A stretch of 64,000 nucleotides of DNA from Bradyrhizobium sp. 195. GTDB taxonomy: Bacteria > Pseudomonadota > Alphaproteobacteria > Rhizobiales > Xanthobacteraceae. Made by a program: the position numbers and the translations under genes. The stretch is taken from positions 5,270,001-5,334,000 of the forward strand of contig NZ_CP082161.1 of assembly GCF_023101665.1 (NCBI RefSeq). Direction: 5' to 3'. Shown one piece after another: positions 17,356-26,457 of this stretch (within the stretch, counting starts at the first letter, position 1; every line of letters starts with the position of its first letter). The notes beneath the pieces were generated by a model, which was given only the letters and a program-made list of their open reading frames with translations, was not told the origin of the DNA and ran no database searches.

Positions 17356-17446
17356 GTAGGGTGGGCAAAGCGAAGCGTGCCCACGTCTTCTCGTGCAATC
17401 CTGGTGAAATGGTGGGCACGGCGCTTTGCGCCTTTGTCCACCCTAC
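17356..17446. repeat. Palindromic repeat, family A
   Basis: Left arm GTAGGGTGGGCAAAGCGAAG, right arm GCGCCTTTGTCCACCCTAC with one T in place of C in the GCCCACCC core. Located in the gap between the DUF4262 pseudogene and the oxidoreductase. Confidence 0.9.
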
Positions 17447-17494
17447 TGGAGCGCCCTGATTGGTTGTGATCTGCCTCGGAGCCAGCGCCAGCTC

Positions 17495-17582
17495 GTAGGG
17501 CGGATTAGCCGAAGGCGTAATCCGCCGCTTTGATCTCGGCGCCAACAGACGTGGCGGATTACGCTTCGCTAATCCGCCCTAC
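17495..17582. repeat. Palindromic repeat, family D (GTAGGGCGGATTAGC type)
   Basis: Left arm GTAGGGCGGATTAGC and AATCCGCC; right arm GGCGGATTACGC then GCTAATCCGCCCTAC. It ends ten bases from the stop codon of the oxidoreductase and could act as its transcription terminator. A second copy is at 28982-29069. Confidence 0.92.
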
Positions 17583-17591
17583 GAGACTGCC

Positions 17592-20500
17592 CTACTCCGC
17601 CGCGATCTGCCTTGGCGCGGGCGGCGGGTTCGCCAAGTCCGCCGCGAGCTGGGCGTAACGCACCTTGGCGTCCGCAACGGCCTTCTCCTTCACCGGGCCG
17701 TAGCCGCGGATGCGGTCGGGCAGCGAGAGCAGTTCGACGGCGGTGTCGATCGTCACGGGCGACAACAGGCCGAGCACGGTGGCGACGTCCTTCTCGTAGC
17801 CGGCGATCAGATCGCGCTCGAGCTTGCGGTCGGCGCTGCGGCCGAAGATGTCGAGCGCGGTGCCGCGCAGGAATTTGAACTTTGCCAGCACGCGGAAGAC
17901 GTTCAGCATCCACGGGCCGAACGCGCGCTTCTTCGGACGACCGAGCGCGTCGACGCCGCTCGCCAAAATCGGCGGTGCCAGGTTGAAGTTGAACTTGAAG
18001 TCACCCTCGAATTGGTCGCGAAGCTGCTGCTCAAAGGCCCCGTCGGTGTAGAGGCGCGCGACTTCGTACTCATCCTTGTAGGCCAGGAGCTTGGCGTAGT
18101 TCACCGCGACCGCGCGCGGCAGCGCCTCGCCATAGCCGCCCTTCGCCGCGACATCGCGGACCTGATCGACCAGCTTGCGGTAACGCTTGGCGAGGCGGCC
18201 GTTCTGATAGGCGGTCAGATGCTTGGCGCGGTGCTCGATAACCTCGTCCAGCGTCATTGCGTCGAGGGTCTTGGGCGCGACGAGCTCGTCCGTCCCCTTC
18301 AGCATGTCGGCGAGGCGCTGAGGGTCGGCGACAGCGAGGCGGCCGAGGCGGAAGGCTTCCTTGTTCATCTTGATCGAGACGCCGTTGACCTCGATCGCCT
18401 GCTCGATCGCCTCCGCCGACAGCGGGAACAGCCCCTTCTGATAGGCATAGCCCATCATCATCATGTTGGTGGCGATGGCATCGCCGAGCAGCTGCTCGGC
18501 CGGCTTGGTGAAGTCGAAGAAGACGGAGTCCTTGTGCAGCGCGGTTTCCAAGAGCCCGTTCAGCTTGCGGGTCTGGAAGTTGAAGTCGCGGTTGAGGACG
18601 AAGTCGGCGGTCGGGATGACGTGGCTGTTGATGATGCCGCGGGTGCGGCTGCTATCGCAGAGCGAGATCGTGTCCTTGGCGACCGCGACCACCTCATCCG
18701 CGGCGAGCACCAGATCGGCCGTGCCGGTGACGATGCGCGAGCAGGTCACCTCCGCCGGATGATCCGACAGGCGGACGTGGCTGAGCACCGCCCCGCCCTT
18801 TTGCGCAAGGCCCGACATGTCGAGGATCATCGAGGCCTTGCCCTCGATATGGGCGGCCATGCCGAGCAGTGCGCCGATGGTGAGAACGCCGGTGCCGCCG
18901 ACACCGCCGACGGCGATGTTGTAGGGCTTGTCGAGCGTCGGGCGCGAGGCCGGCTCGGGCAGCTCACCGATATCAGCGAGCTCGCCAGGCGCGCGGTGGC
19001 GCGGCTTGCCGCCATCCACGGTGACGAAGGACGGGCAAAAACCCTTGAGACAGGAATAATCCTTGTTGCAGGACGACTGGTTGATGGCGCGCTTGCGGCC
19101 GAACTCGGTCTCCAGCGGCTCGACCGAGATGCAGTTCGACTGCACCGAGCAGTCGCCGCAGCCTTCGCAGACGGCCGGGTTGATCATGACGCGGCGCGCC
19201 GGATCTTCCATCAGGCCGCGCTTGCGGCGGCGGCGCTTCTCGGCGGCGCAGGTCTGCACGAAGACGATGGCCGAGGTGCCCTTGTGTTCCCGGCACATCT
19301 TCATGACGTTCTGCAGTTGATCGCGATGATACAGCTTCACGCCGGGCGCGATGGTGTCGGCCGGATAAGCGTCAGGCGCTTCCGAGACCAGATAGATCTC
19401 GCGGATGCCTTCGGCGTGGAGCTGATGCGTGATCTGCTGCGGCGAGAGATCGCCGTCATGGCGCTGGCCGCCGGTCATGGCCACCGCGTCGTTGTAGAGG
19501 ATCTTGTAGGTGATGTTGGCCTTGGACGCCACCGCCTGGCGGATCGCCAGAAGCCCGGAGTGGAAATAGGTGCCGTCGCCGAGGTTCGCGAAGATGTGGT
19601 TCTCGTTGGTGAACGGCGCGATGCCGACCCACGGCACGCCCTCGCCGCCCATATGCGTAAAGGTCTCGGTCGAGCGGTCCATCCACAGCGCCATGAAGTG
19701 ACAACCGATGCCGGCCAGCGCGCGGCTGCCTTCGGGGACTTTCGTGGAGGTGTTGTGGGGACAGCCGGAGCAGAAATACGGGGTGCGTGAAACGGGTGCG
19801 ACCGCCTGCATCTGGGTCGCCTGGCGGCCGTTGAACCAATCGGCCTTGACACGGAGCATCTCCGCGATCTCTGGATTGAGATTCAGCCTTAGAAGCCGCT
19901 CGGTGAGCGAGGTCGCGAGCGAGGCGACGCTGAGCTCGGCGGCGAAGGTGAGGAAGCGCTTGTCGTGCTCGTCCATCTTGCCGACGATGCGCGGACGAAC
20001 ATCGTCGCGCCAGTTGAACAGCACCTGCTTGACCTGGTTCTCGACGATCTCGCGGCGCTCCTCGACGATGAAGATCTCCTCCAGGCCGACCGCGAATTCA
20101 TGCACGCCTTCCGGCTCCAGCGGCCAGGGCATGCCGATCTTGTAGAGGCGAAGGCCGATCTTTGCGGCGACCTCCTCGGTAATCCCGAGCTCGCGCAGCG
20201 CCTGCCGCACGTCCTCGTAGCTCTTGCCCGAGGCCATGATGCCGAAGCGGGCGTTCGGCGAGTCCATGGTGACGCGGTTGACCCTGTTGGCGCGCGCAAA
20301 GGCGATGGCGGCAAAGCCCTTGTAGTCCTGCAGGCGGCGGTCCTGCTCGAAGCGGTCGTCGGGCCAGCGCAGATTGAGGCCGCCGGGCGGCAGCTCGAAA
20401 TCGCTGGGGATGATGAACGGCTTCATCTCGTCGGTGAGGTCGATCTCGGCGGTGGTCTCCACCGTCTCCGTGATCACCTTCATGCCGACCCAGCAGCCGG

Positions 20501-21083
20501 AGTACCGCGACATTGCGATGCCGAGCAGGCCCATCTCGATCATCTCGTGGATGCTCGATGGATACAGATACGGCATCAGCGCCGACATGAAGGCATGGTC
20601 GGATTGATGCGGGACGGTGGAGGATTTTGCGCCGTGGTCGTCGCCGGCAAGGCACAGCACGCCGCCGTTCTTGGCCGAGCCTGCGGCATTGCCGTGGCGG
20701 AACACGTCGCCGCAACGGTCGACGCCGGGGCCCTTGCCGTACCAGATGCCGACCACGCCGTCGTGTTTGGCGCCGGGCGAGAGGTTAAGCTGCTGCGAAC
20801 CCCAGACGGCGGTGGCCGCCAGATCCTCATTCACGCCAGGCTGGAACTTGATGTTGTACGCTTCGAGATGCTTGCGGGCGGCAAAGAGCTGCTGGTCGTA
20901 GCCGCCGAGCGGCGAGCCGCGATAGCCGGAGATGAAGCCCGCGGTGTTGAGGCCGCTGGCGCGGTCGCGCCGGATCTGGGCCATGGGCAAGCGGACCAGG
21001 GCCTGGATGCCCGTGGTGAAGACGTGCCCGGTTTCCTGGGTGTATTTTTGATCGAGACTGATCGGACCCTGGTTGATGCCCAT
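17592..21083 (-). CDS. Indolepyruvate:ferredoxin oxidoreductase, fused subunits
   Basis: A 1163-residue protein that joins the IorA-like and IorB-like parts of a 2-oxoacid:ferredoxin oxidoreductase. The N-terminal part is the pyrimidine-binding half (SGYRGSPLGGYD). The thiamine-diphosphate site is near residue 497 (ANLGDGTYFHSG). A cysteine-rich segment near 638 (CEGCGDCSVQSNC) and SSCNKDYSCLKGFC hold iron-sulfur clusters. The gamma-type domain starts near 722 (GGVGGTGVLTIG). Family members convert aryl-pyruvates plus CoA to aryl-acetyl-CoA, reducing ferredoxin. Length fits the fused form common in alpha- and betaproteobacteria. It stands alone, 281 bases from a divergent cytochrome gene. Confidence 0.95.
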   Translation of the reverse strand: MGINQGPISLDQKYTQETGHVFTTGIQALVRLPMAQIRRDRASGLNTAGFISGYRGSPLGGYDQQLFAARKHLEAYNIKFQPGVNEDLAATAVWGSQQLNLSPGAKHDGVVGIWYGKGPGVDRCGDVFRHGNAAGSAKNGGVLCLAGDDHGAKSSTVPHQSDHAFMSALMPYLYPSSIHEMIEMGLLGIAMSRYSGCWVGMKVITETVETTAEIDLTDEMKPFIIPSDFELPPGGLNLRWPDDRFEQDRRLQDYKGFAAIAFARANRVNRVTMDSPNARFGIMASGKSYEDVRQALRELGITEEVAAKIGLRLYKIGMPWPLEPEGVHEFAVGLEEIFIVEERREIVENQVKQVLFNWRDDVRPRIVGKMDEHDKRFLTFAAELSVASLATSLTERLLRLNLNPEIAEMLRVKADWFNGRQATQMQAVAPVSRTPYFCSGCPHNTSTKVPEGSRALAGIGCHFMALWMDRSTETFTHMGGEGVPWVGIAPFTNENHIFANLGDGTYFHSGLLAIRQAVASKANITYKILYNDAVAMTGGQRHDGDLSPQQITHQLHAEGIREIYLVSEAPDAYPADTIAPGVKLYHRDQLQNVMKMCREHKGTSAIVFVQTCAAEKRRRRKRGLMEDPARRVMINPAVCEGCGDCSVQSNCISVEPLETEFGRKRAINQSSCNKDYSCLKGFCPSFVTVDGGKPRHRAPGELADIGELPEPASRPTLDKPYNIAVGGVGGTGVLTIGALLGMAAHIEGKASMILDMSGLAQKGGAVLSHVRLSDHPAEVTCSRIVTGTADLVLAADEVVAVAKDTISLCDSSRTRGIINSHVIPTADFVLNRDFNFQTRKLNGLLETALHKDSVFFDFTKPAEQLLGDAIATNMMMMGYAYQKGLFPLSAEAIEQAIEVNGVSIKMNKEAFRLGRLAVADPQRLADMLKGTDELVAPKTLDAMTLDEVIEHRAKHLTAYQNGRLAKRYRKLVDQVRDVAAKGGYGEALPRAVAVNYAKLLAYKDEYEVARLYTDGAFEQQLRDQFEGDFKFNFNLAPPILASGVDALGRPKKRAFGPWMLNVFRVLAKFKFLRGTALDIFGRSADRKLERDLIAGYEKDVATVLGLLSPVTIDTAVELLSLPDRIRGYGPVKEKAVADAKVRYAQLAADLANPPPAPRQIAAE

Positions 21084-21364
21084 GCTGTCCTCGTTTCGCC
21101 CTGTTCAGGTCTTGCTGACTTAAGCCGTTGCCTTCCCGTTGTTTTTAGCTAGGGCGCGCCGACCATCTCCGCCACTCTATGTCGGATATTTCACGATCCG
21201 CATCACAAATCTGGACCAAAGGGAGGCCTGAGTAAAAATCGCAATTTCGTGGCCTGAAACACGCTGGGCATTTTCAATTTGTGTCACCATACCCCCGCCG
21301 CCGCGAAATGAATTGACGCGGCCTCGTGCGGGGATGCGGGCGATTGGTCGCAGGAGTGGCTTTG

Positions 21365-22573
21365 ATGCGGACGATTCTGGCTGTGATCGCGTTGTGCAGT
21401 GCGGTTGTGAATGCCGCCCCTGCTGCCGAGCCGTCACCGGAGCTGATCGCCTACGGCAAGACGCTGGTCGAGGCCGGCGACTGCGCGGGTTGCCACACCG
21501 CCGATCCCGCAAAACCGTTCGCGGGCGGCAAGCGCATCGACACGCCCTTCGGCGCGATCTACGCGCCGAACCTGACCCCAGACCGCGACACCGGGATCGG
21601 CGCCTGGCCAGATGCCGATTTCACCCGCGCCTTGCGCACCGGCATCGCGCCTGACGGCTCGAACTATTATCCGGCCTTCCCCTACCCCTACTTCACGAAG
21701 ATGACGAAGGGCGACACGCTGGCGATCCGCGCTTATCTCGGCACGCTGGCGCCCGTCGTCAGCCGCAACAAGCCGCCGGAGTTGCGCTGGCCGTTCGGCT
21801 ATCGCGGCTTGGTGCGGGTCTGGAATGCCATGTATTTCAAGCCCGGCCTGTTCGAGCCGGACCAGAGCAAAAGCGCGGCCTGGAACAGGGGCGGCTATCT
21901 CGTCACCGGGCTCGGCCATTGCGGCGCCTGCCACACGCCGAAGAATTATTTCGGCGCCGACAGAGACGCGCAGCCGCTGTCCGGCAATGAGATCGGCGGC
22001 TGGTTCGCCCCGCGCCTCGATGGCGCCACCCGCACCGGGCTGAAATCGTGGAGCGAGGCTGATATCACGGAGTATCTGCAAAGCGGACGCAACGCCAGGA
22101 GCCACGCAGGCGGGCCGATGGCGGAAGTGGTCGTCAACTCGACCTCGAAGATGAGCGATGCCGACGTGCGCGCGATCGCGGTTTACCTGAAGAGCCTGCC
22201 GCCGGCACGGCGCGAGACGATCGTGACGCCGCCCGACGACGCCGAGATGAAGGCCGGCCAAGCGGTCTACGCAAAACTCTGCATCGCCTGCCATGAGGCC
22301 GACGGCTCCGGTGCACCGCGCATCTATCCGCCGCTGCCCGGCAATGCGCTGCTGCAATCGATCAATCCGTCCTCCACCTTGCGCATCATCCTCGACGGCG
22401 CCCACACCGTCACCACGGCGCGCGCGCCCAACACCGGCGAGATGCCGGGCTATGCCAAGCAATTGTCCAATGAGGAGATCGCGGCAGTCACGAACTACAT
22501 CCGCAATTCCTGGGGCAATGCCGGCGTGCTGGTGACGTCGGCGCAAGTGGCGAAGGCGCGGAAGGAAGAGTAA
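21365..22573 (+). CDS. Triheme cytochrome c, alcohol/aldehyde dehydrogenase subunit type
   Basis: A 402-residue exported protein: signal peptide in the first 21 residues (TILAVIALCSAVVNAAPAA), then three CxxCH haem sites at about 40-44 (CAGCH), 186-190 (CGACH) and 306-310 (CIACH). Motifs such as YAPNLTPDRDTGIG and FPYPYFTKMTKGD are those of the cytochrome subunits that carry electrons from periplasmic dehydrogenases (alcohol, gluconate, aldehyde) to ubiquinone. No dehydrogenase gene is next to it, so its partner is unknown. I chose the ATG at 21365, which opens the signal peptide. Confidence 0.92.
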   Translation: MRTILAVIALCSAVVNAAPAAEPSPELIAYGKTLVEAGDCAGCHTADPAKPFAGGKRIDTPFGAIYAPNLTPDRDTGIGAWPDADFTRALRTGIAPDGSNYYPAFPYPYFTKMTKGDTLAIRAYLGTLAPVVSRNKPPELRWPFGYRGLVRVWNAMYFKPGLFEPDQSKSAAWNRGGYLVTGLGHCGACHTPKNYFGADRDAQPLSGNEIGGWFAPRLDGATRTGLKSWSEADITEYLQSGRNARSHAGGPMAEVVVNSTSKMSDADVRAIAVYLKSLPPARRETIVTPPDDAEMKAGQAVYAKLCIACHEADGSGAPRIYPPLPGNALLQSINPSSTLRIILDGAHTVTTARAPNTGEMPGYAKQLSNEEIAAVTNYIRNSWGNAGVLVTSAQVAKARKEE

Positions 22574-22582
22574 TTCCATCCC

Positions 22583-22662
22583 CGTCATTGCGAGCGCAGC
22601 GAAGCAATCCAGACTGCCTCCGCGGAAAGATCCTGGATTGCTTCGCTACGCTCGCAATGACG
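22583..22662. repeat. Palindromic repeat, family B
   Basis: Left arm CGTCATTGCGAGCGCAGCGA, right arm TCGCTACGCTCGCAATGACG, with CAATCCAG and CTGGATTG inside. It fills the space between the convergent cytochrome and channel genes and can fold into one long hairpin that could terminate both transcripts. Confidence 0.93.
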
Positions 22663-22690
22663 ACGTGGATAAAGCTGTGCGCGTGAAGCG

Positions 22691-23335
22691 CTACTTCTCG
22701 TCTTGCCCCCTGAACACGAATTTCGGCATCTCCCATTTGTAGCGCACCGCGAGCAGGCGGAAGCTGATGCCGAGGACGAAGGTCAGGATGGTCCAGAGCT
22801 CGGCGTTGAGCTTGAGGCCGAACGCGGTGGCGTAGAACAGGCCCGTCACGACCGAGACGCTGGCATAGAGCTCGGAGCGAAACAGCAGCGGCACGTCATT
22901 GCAGAGCACGTCGCGGAGCACGCCGCCGGCGCAGCCCGTCACCATGCCGGAGACGATCACGATTGGCAGCGAGGCATCCATCTGCCAAGCAACATCGCAG
23001 CCGATCATGGTGAAGACGACGAGCCCGATGGCGTCGAGCACAATGAAGGCGACCTTCAACCGGTGCACCAGACGCGCGAACAGGATGGTGAGGAAAGCGG
23101 CACCGCCTGCGAGCGCGAGGTAGGTCGGGTTTTGTACCCAGGCCAGCGGGTAATGTCCGAGGAAGAGATCGCGCAACGTACCGCCGCCGAGCGCGGTGAT
23201 GCAGCCGAGAAAGCAGACTCCTAGCCAGTCCATGCTGCGGCGTCCGGCAGCCAGCGCCGCCGTCATGCCTTGGGCGGCTATCGCGACCAGGGACAGGAAA
23301 TGCAGTACGCTATCTGTCGGCGGCAGACTCCACAT
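22691..23335 (-). CDS. TRIC-family (UPF0126) membrane protein
   Basis: A 214-residue protein with about seven hydrophobic helices and two related halves, each with a glycine-rich turn: ALGGGTLRDLFLGHYPL and CAGGVLRDVLCNDVPL. This duplicated GG.LRD motif defines the UPF0126/TRIC family of trimeric cation channels; E. coli YadS/YicG are the usual references. Inner-membrane location is expected. Its physiological role in bacteria is not settled. Confidence 0.92.
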   Translation of the reverse strand: MWSLPPTDSVLHFLSLVAIAAQGMTAALAAGRRSMDWLGVCFLGCITALGGGTLRDLFLGHYPLAWVQNPTYLALAGGAAFLTILFARLVHRLKVAFIVLDAIGLVVFTMIGCDVAWQMDASLPIVIVSGMVTGCAGGVLRDVLCNDVPLLFRSELYASVSVVTGLFYATAFGLKLNAELWTILTFVLGISFRLLAVRYKWEMPKFVFRGQDEK

Positions 23336-23346
23336 AGCTTATTCCC

Positions 23347-23374
23347 TTGGGCTTGTTCCGTTGGGCTTGTTCCC
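23347..23374. repeat. Tandem 14-base duplication
   Basis: Two adjacent units of TTGGGCTTGTTCC followed by G or C, in the 190-base intergenic region between the divergent TRIC and membrane-protein genes. It is one of three short tandem duplications found between 23 and 28 kb. Confidence 0.8.
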
Positions 23375-23527
23375 TTCGTCGCGGCGATGGAACTCGCGTC
23401 CAGTTCCCTGCTAGACAGGTTCCCGATTCCCGGGATGAGAGCAACATGCAACGAAAGCATAGGGAGCGCGGAACAGAATCTCGCACCTGAGGGTTGTCCG
23501 GGCGTCATAACCGAGGAGACCCAATCG

Positions 23528-23950
23528 ATGGCTGACGACCGTTTTCCCAACGATCCGTACCGCCCGAACCTCGCCGACGATGAGTATCTTCGCGCGGCGC
23601 GCCGGGATGCCGACCTTCAGGCCGATCCCGAGCTTGGCGAAGGCCCCGCCTCCAGCGGCAAGGTTGCGTTGTTTGCCGTTGCGATTGCACTGGTGCTGGG
23701 TGCCGTGTTCTACGGCCTGAACAATACCAGCACGACCAATCAGGCCAGCAACGCACCGGCCTCGCAGACGGCACAGACGCAGCCCGCCAATCCGGCCACG
23801 CCTCCCGGCATGCGCGACGTGACGCCGCGCACCAATACCGGCCCGGGCGTGACCACGGGTGCTGCACCGAGCAAGCCGGCGGCTCCGGATACGCCTGCCG
23901 CAAAGCCGGCGCCGGATACGCAGACGCCGTCTGACGGCGCGAAGCAATAG
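23528..23950 (+). CDS. Membrane-anchored Pro/Ala/Thr-rich protein of unknown function
   Basis: A 140-residue protein: an acidic N-terminus (FPNDPYRPNLADDEYLRAAR), one membrane helix at about 47-63 (VALFAVAIALVLGAVFYGL), then a low-complexity tail of Pro, Ala, Thr and Gln. Topology suggests the tail is periplasmic. Upstream in-frame start codons exist but lack the composition of a coding region. A strong terminator follows. No family recognised. Confidence 0.75.
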   Translation: MADDRFPNDPYRPNLADDEYLRAARRDADLQADPELGEGPASSGKVALFAVAIALVLGAVFYGLNNTSTTNQASNAPASQTAQTQPANPATPPGMRDVTPRTNTGPGVTTGAAPSKPAAPDTPAAKPAPDTQTPSDGAKQ

Positions 23951-23964
23951 TTCGCTGAGACGTG

Positions 23965-23993
23965 AGAGCGGCGGGACAATGTCCCGCCGCTCT
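23965..23993. terminator. Bidirectional terminator between convergent genes
   Basis: A perfect stem of 13 base pairs (23965-23977 with 23981-23993) closes a three-base loop. It lies between the membrane-protein stop and the stop of the PEP-mutase-like gene on the other strand, so it can serve both. The T-run is short (CGTTTGTT). Confidence 0.8.
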
Positions 23994-24000
23994 TCGTTTG

Positions 24001-24810
24001 TTAGCTGAACATCTTGTTGAGCTCGCCGCCGGAATAGCCGCCGCCGAGCTCGGTGAATGTGCCCTTCTCCGCCATCTCTTTCGCCGCACGCATGAAGCCG
24101 CCCCAGGCGGCGCGCGCAAGCGACCCACCGACGCTGATCCGGCGTACGCCGAGGTCGGCGGCTTCCTGCAACGACAGGCCGGGTGCACCGATCAGCAGGT
24201 TGAATGGTTTTGGTGCGACAGCCTTCACCACTGCGGCGATATCCTCGCGGGTCTTGAGGCCTGGCGCGTAGAGGCAGTCGGCGCCGGCGTCCGCGTAAGC
24301 GGTGAGCCGGTCGATGACCAGTTTGAGATCGGTCACGCCCCATAAATAGGCTTCGCAGCGGCCGACCAGCAGCGTGCCGCTGTCGCCGATCGCCTTGCGC
24401 GAGGCCTTGATGCGCTCGACCGCGAGCGTGCGCTCGTAGATCGGCTTGTCCTTGTCGCCGGTGGAATCCTCGATCGACAGACCGGCAACGCCGGTGCGCA
24501 CGCAGCGCTCGACATTGTCCGCGACCCTGTCCGGCTCGACCGCGAAGCCGCCCTCGAAATCTGCGTTCACCGGAATATCGACCGCCGAGCTCAATGCTGC
24601 CAGATGCTGACAGACGTCCTCGACGGTAACGTGGTTGTCGGCCTTGCCGATGGTCCAGGCAAAGCCCGCGCTCGATGAGGCAATCGCCTTGAAACCGAGA
24701 TGCTGCAACGCCTTGGCGCTGCCGACATCGACCGGATTGGGCAGGATGAAGCATCCGCTCTCGTGCATCTTCTTGAACGCCGCGCGCTTGTCAGCGGTTG
24801 TCACGTGCAT
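24001..24810 (-). CDS. Isocitrate lyase/PEP mutase-superfamily protein
   Basis: A 269-residue protein of the PEP mutase/ICL superfamily: FILPNPVDVGSAKALQHLGF near the start, the metal-binding strand VNADFEGGFA, and SIEDSTGDK and ADCLYAPGL further on. These match the uncharacterised carboxyvinyl-carboxyphosphonate-like or oxaloacetate-decarboxylase-like branch rather than true isocitrate lyase, whose KKCGH loop is absent. The start at 24810 is supported by AGGGAGAG upstream. It is the downstream gene of a leftward group with two alpha-beta barrel proteins. Confidence 0.88.
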   Translation of the reverse strand: MHVTTADKRAAFKKMHESGCFILPNPVDVGSAKALQHLGFKAIASSSAGFAWTIGKADNHVTVEDVCQHLAALSSAVDIPVNADFEGGFAVEPDRVADNVERCVRTGVAGLSIEDSTGDKDKPIYERTLAVERIKASRKAIGDSGTLLVGRCEAYLWGVTDLKLVIDRLTAYADAGADCLYAPGLKTREDIAAVVKAVAPKPFNLLIGAPGLSLQEAADLGVRRISVGGSLARAAWGGFMRAAKEMAEKGTFTELGGGYSGGELNKMFS

Positions 24811-24881
24811 GTTTCTCTCCCTTGATAGCCGCGCAGACATAGGCACGTTCACGCGGCAGCGCCAGAGCGCGCCCGGCAGCG

Positions 24882-25232
24882 CTAGTGCGCGTCGTGCACG
24901 GCGCGACTGTCCTTCGGCGCCTGCTCGCGATCATTCATGCTGTAATCCCTGACGACGCTGGCGATGCGCAGATGATAATCGGCAAAGATCTGCGCCCTGC
25001 CCTTGGCCTGGGTGCGGCGGTGCTCCATCGTGTTGCGCCAGGCCTGCACCGCCGCCTCGTCCCGCCAGAACGACACCGACAGGATCTTGCCCTTCTCGGT
25101 CAGGCTCTCGAAACGCTCGACCGAGATGAAGCCATCGATGGTTTGCAGCAGCGGCTTCAGATCGGCTGCGAGGTCGAAATAATCCTGACGATGTTCCGGC
25201 TTGGGCCAGACCTCGAAGATCACGGCGATCAT
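24882..25232 (-). CDS. Antibiotic biosynthesis monooxygenase (ABM)-domain protein
   Basis: A 116-residue dimeric alpha-beta barrel protein. MIAVIFEVWPKPEHRQDYFD and SVSFWRDEAAVQAWRNTMEH are typical ABM features. Members include small monooxygenases and haem-degrading enzymes; the catalytic set is not conserved enough to name a reaction. Two ATGs lie six bases apart. The inner one (25232) has AGGAG six bases upstream, while the outer ATG directly abuts that motif, so the inner start was chosen. Confidence 0.8.
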   Translation of the reverse strand: MIAVIFEVWPKPEHRQDYFDLAADLKPLLQTIDGFISVERFESLTEKGKILSVSFWRDEAAVQAWRNTMEHRRTQAKGRAQIFADYHLRIASVVRDYSMNDREQAPKDSRAVHDAH

Positions 25233-25256
25233 GGGCATCTCCTGCTGCTATTTCGC

Positions 25257-25565
25257 CTACAATACCACCTTGCGCAGGAAGGTGCGCTCTTCGGCGAGGA
25301 TGAATTTGTGTTCCTCGGCGAAATGGAAATTGGCCATGCCTTCGGCGTCCTGCCGCAACCGGGTCCGATAGGCTTCATAGGCGGCGAGACTCTCGAAGGT
25401 GATCAGCCCAAAGGCAATGTTGTTGGTGCCCTCGTGCGGCATAAAATAGCCGATCAGATCGCCACCGCATTTCGGGATGATGGTGAGCCAGCGCTTTGAA
25501 TATTCCTCGAACTGCGCGCGCTTGAAAGGGTCGAGCTGGTAGCGAATGAAGACGGTGACGGACAT
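25257..25565 (-). CDS. NIPSNAP-family protein
   Basis: A 102-residue protein starting [20 protein letters not shown], with [20 protein letters not shown] in the middle and a [15 protein letters not shown] end. This is the NIPSNAP fold, another dimeric alpha-beta barrel of unknown function. It lies 24 bases upstream of the ABM gene on the same strand, and these with the PEP-mutase-like gene probably form an operon. Confidence 0.85.
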   Translation of the reverse strand: MSVTVFIRYQLDPFKRAQFEEYSKRWLTIIPKCGGDLIGYFMPHEGTNNIAFGLITFESLAAYEAYRTRLRQDAEGMANFHFAEEHKFILAEERTFLRKVVL

Positions 25566-25592
25566 GATGGGCTCCTGGTTTTGCGAAGTCTC

Positions 25593-25680
25593 GTAGGGTG
25601 GGCAAAGCGAAGCGTGCCCACGTCATTTGTCGGCAACGACGAATGGTGGGCACGTCGCTACGCTCCTTTGCCCAGCCTAC
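25593..25680. repeat. Palindromic repeat, family A
   Basis: Left arm GTAGGGTGGGCAAAGCGAAG; right arm CGCTCCTTTGCCCAGCCTAC, with one change (CCCAGCC) in the core. A fragment of family B (TCGCAATGACGAC) follows at 25692-25704. It lies between divergent NIPSNAP and ArsR genes. Confidence 0.9.
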
Positions 25681-25736
25681 GGCTTCGCTCCTCGCAATGA
25701 CGACTTGGCAACACGCTACGCCCTTGCCCGACCGCA

Positions 25737-25760
25737 ATGCTTCGGCTATCATCGAAGCAT
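25737..25760. promoter_or_regulatory. Dyad at the ArsR start codon, candidate operator
   Basis: ATGCTTCG (25737-25744) and CGAAGCAT (25753-25760) form a perfect eight-base inverted repeat with an eight-base spacer. The right arm contains the first two bases of the regulator's own ATG. Binding there would block its promoter or ribosome access, giving autoregulation by inference. Confidence 0.5.
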
Positions 25761-26457
25761 GAAATCAGGACCCGACATCGCCCTGGTCGCTTCGCTGGTC
25801 GGCGACCCCGCCCGCGCCAACATGCTCACCGCGCTGATGAACGGGCGCGCGCTGACTGCGAGCGAGCTGGCGCAGGAGGCCGGCATCACGCCGCAGACGG
25901 CGAGCTCGCACCTGGCCAAGCTTGAGGCCGGCGGGCTGGTCGAGCCGGAGAAGCAGGGCCGCCACCGCTACTATCGCCTCACCGACGACGACGTCGCCGG
26001 CGTGCTCGAAGGTCTGGCGGGACTTGCGGCGCGGACCGGCCACATGCGGGTGCGCACCGGGCCAAAGGATCCGGCGTTGCGGCGCGCGCGAATCTGCTAC
26101 GACCATCTCGCCGGCGATCTCGGCGTGCAAATGCTCGATTCCCTGCGCGAGCGGAATCTGGTCAGGCAGAAGAAGCAGGACATCGAGCTGACGGCCGAGG
26201 GCGAGCGCTTCCTCGCCAAACATCTGCAGATCTCGCCCGATATGCTGAGCCACCCGCGCCGCCCGGTGTGCAAGGCCTGTCTCGACTGGAGCGAGCGGCG
26301 GCATCACCTCGCGGGCACGCTGGGAGCCGCCATGATGCAGCGATTCGCCGAGCTGAAATGGGCGGCGCGCGACGCCACGCCCGGCAGTCGCGTCGTGAAT
26401 TTCACCCGCACCGGCGAGAAGCAGTTTGCCGTGCTGTTCGGTAATGGAAAGGACTGA
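25759..26457 (+). CDS. ArsR-family transcriptional regulator
   Basis: A 232-residue protein with an N-terminal winged helix-turn-helix at about residues 10-80: LVGDPARANMLTALMNGRAL, then ASELAQEAGITPQTASSHL and a basic wing GRHRYYRL. The extra C-terminal part of about 130 residues includes a pair of cysteines (VCKACLDWSERRHHL), which may sense metals or redox state. It resembles the longer ArsR type seen next to oxidoreductases. The start is placed at the Met before KSGPDIALVA; a dyad overlaps it. Confidence 0.92.
   Translation: MKSGPDIALVASLVGDPARANMLTALMNGRALTASELAQEAGITPQTASSHLAKLEAGGLVEPEKQGRHRYYRLTDDDVAGVLEGLAGLAARTGHMRVRTGPKDPALRRARICYDHLAGDLGVQMLDSLRERNLVRQKKQDIELTAEGERFLAKHLQISPDMLSHPRRPVCKACLDWSERRHHLAGTLGAAMMQRFAELKWAARDATPGSRVVNFTRTGEKQFAVLFGNGKD

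Noticed and set aside
14022..17582. Clustered repeats as a possible CRISPR array
   Set aside because: The repeats are of different families, 70-180 bases long, palindromic and not separated by regular unique spacers; there are no cas genes.
18012..19790. 592-codon plus-strand open frame
   Set aside because: Antisense to the oxidoreductase, rich in Arg, Ala and Asp without domain signatures.
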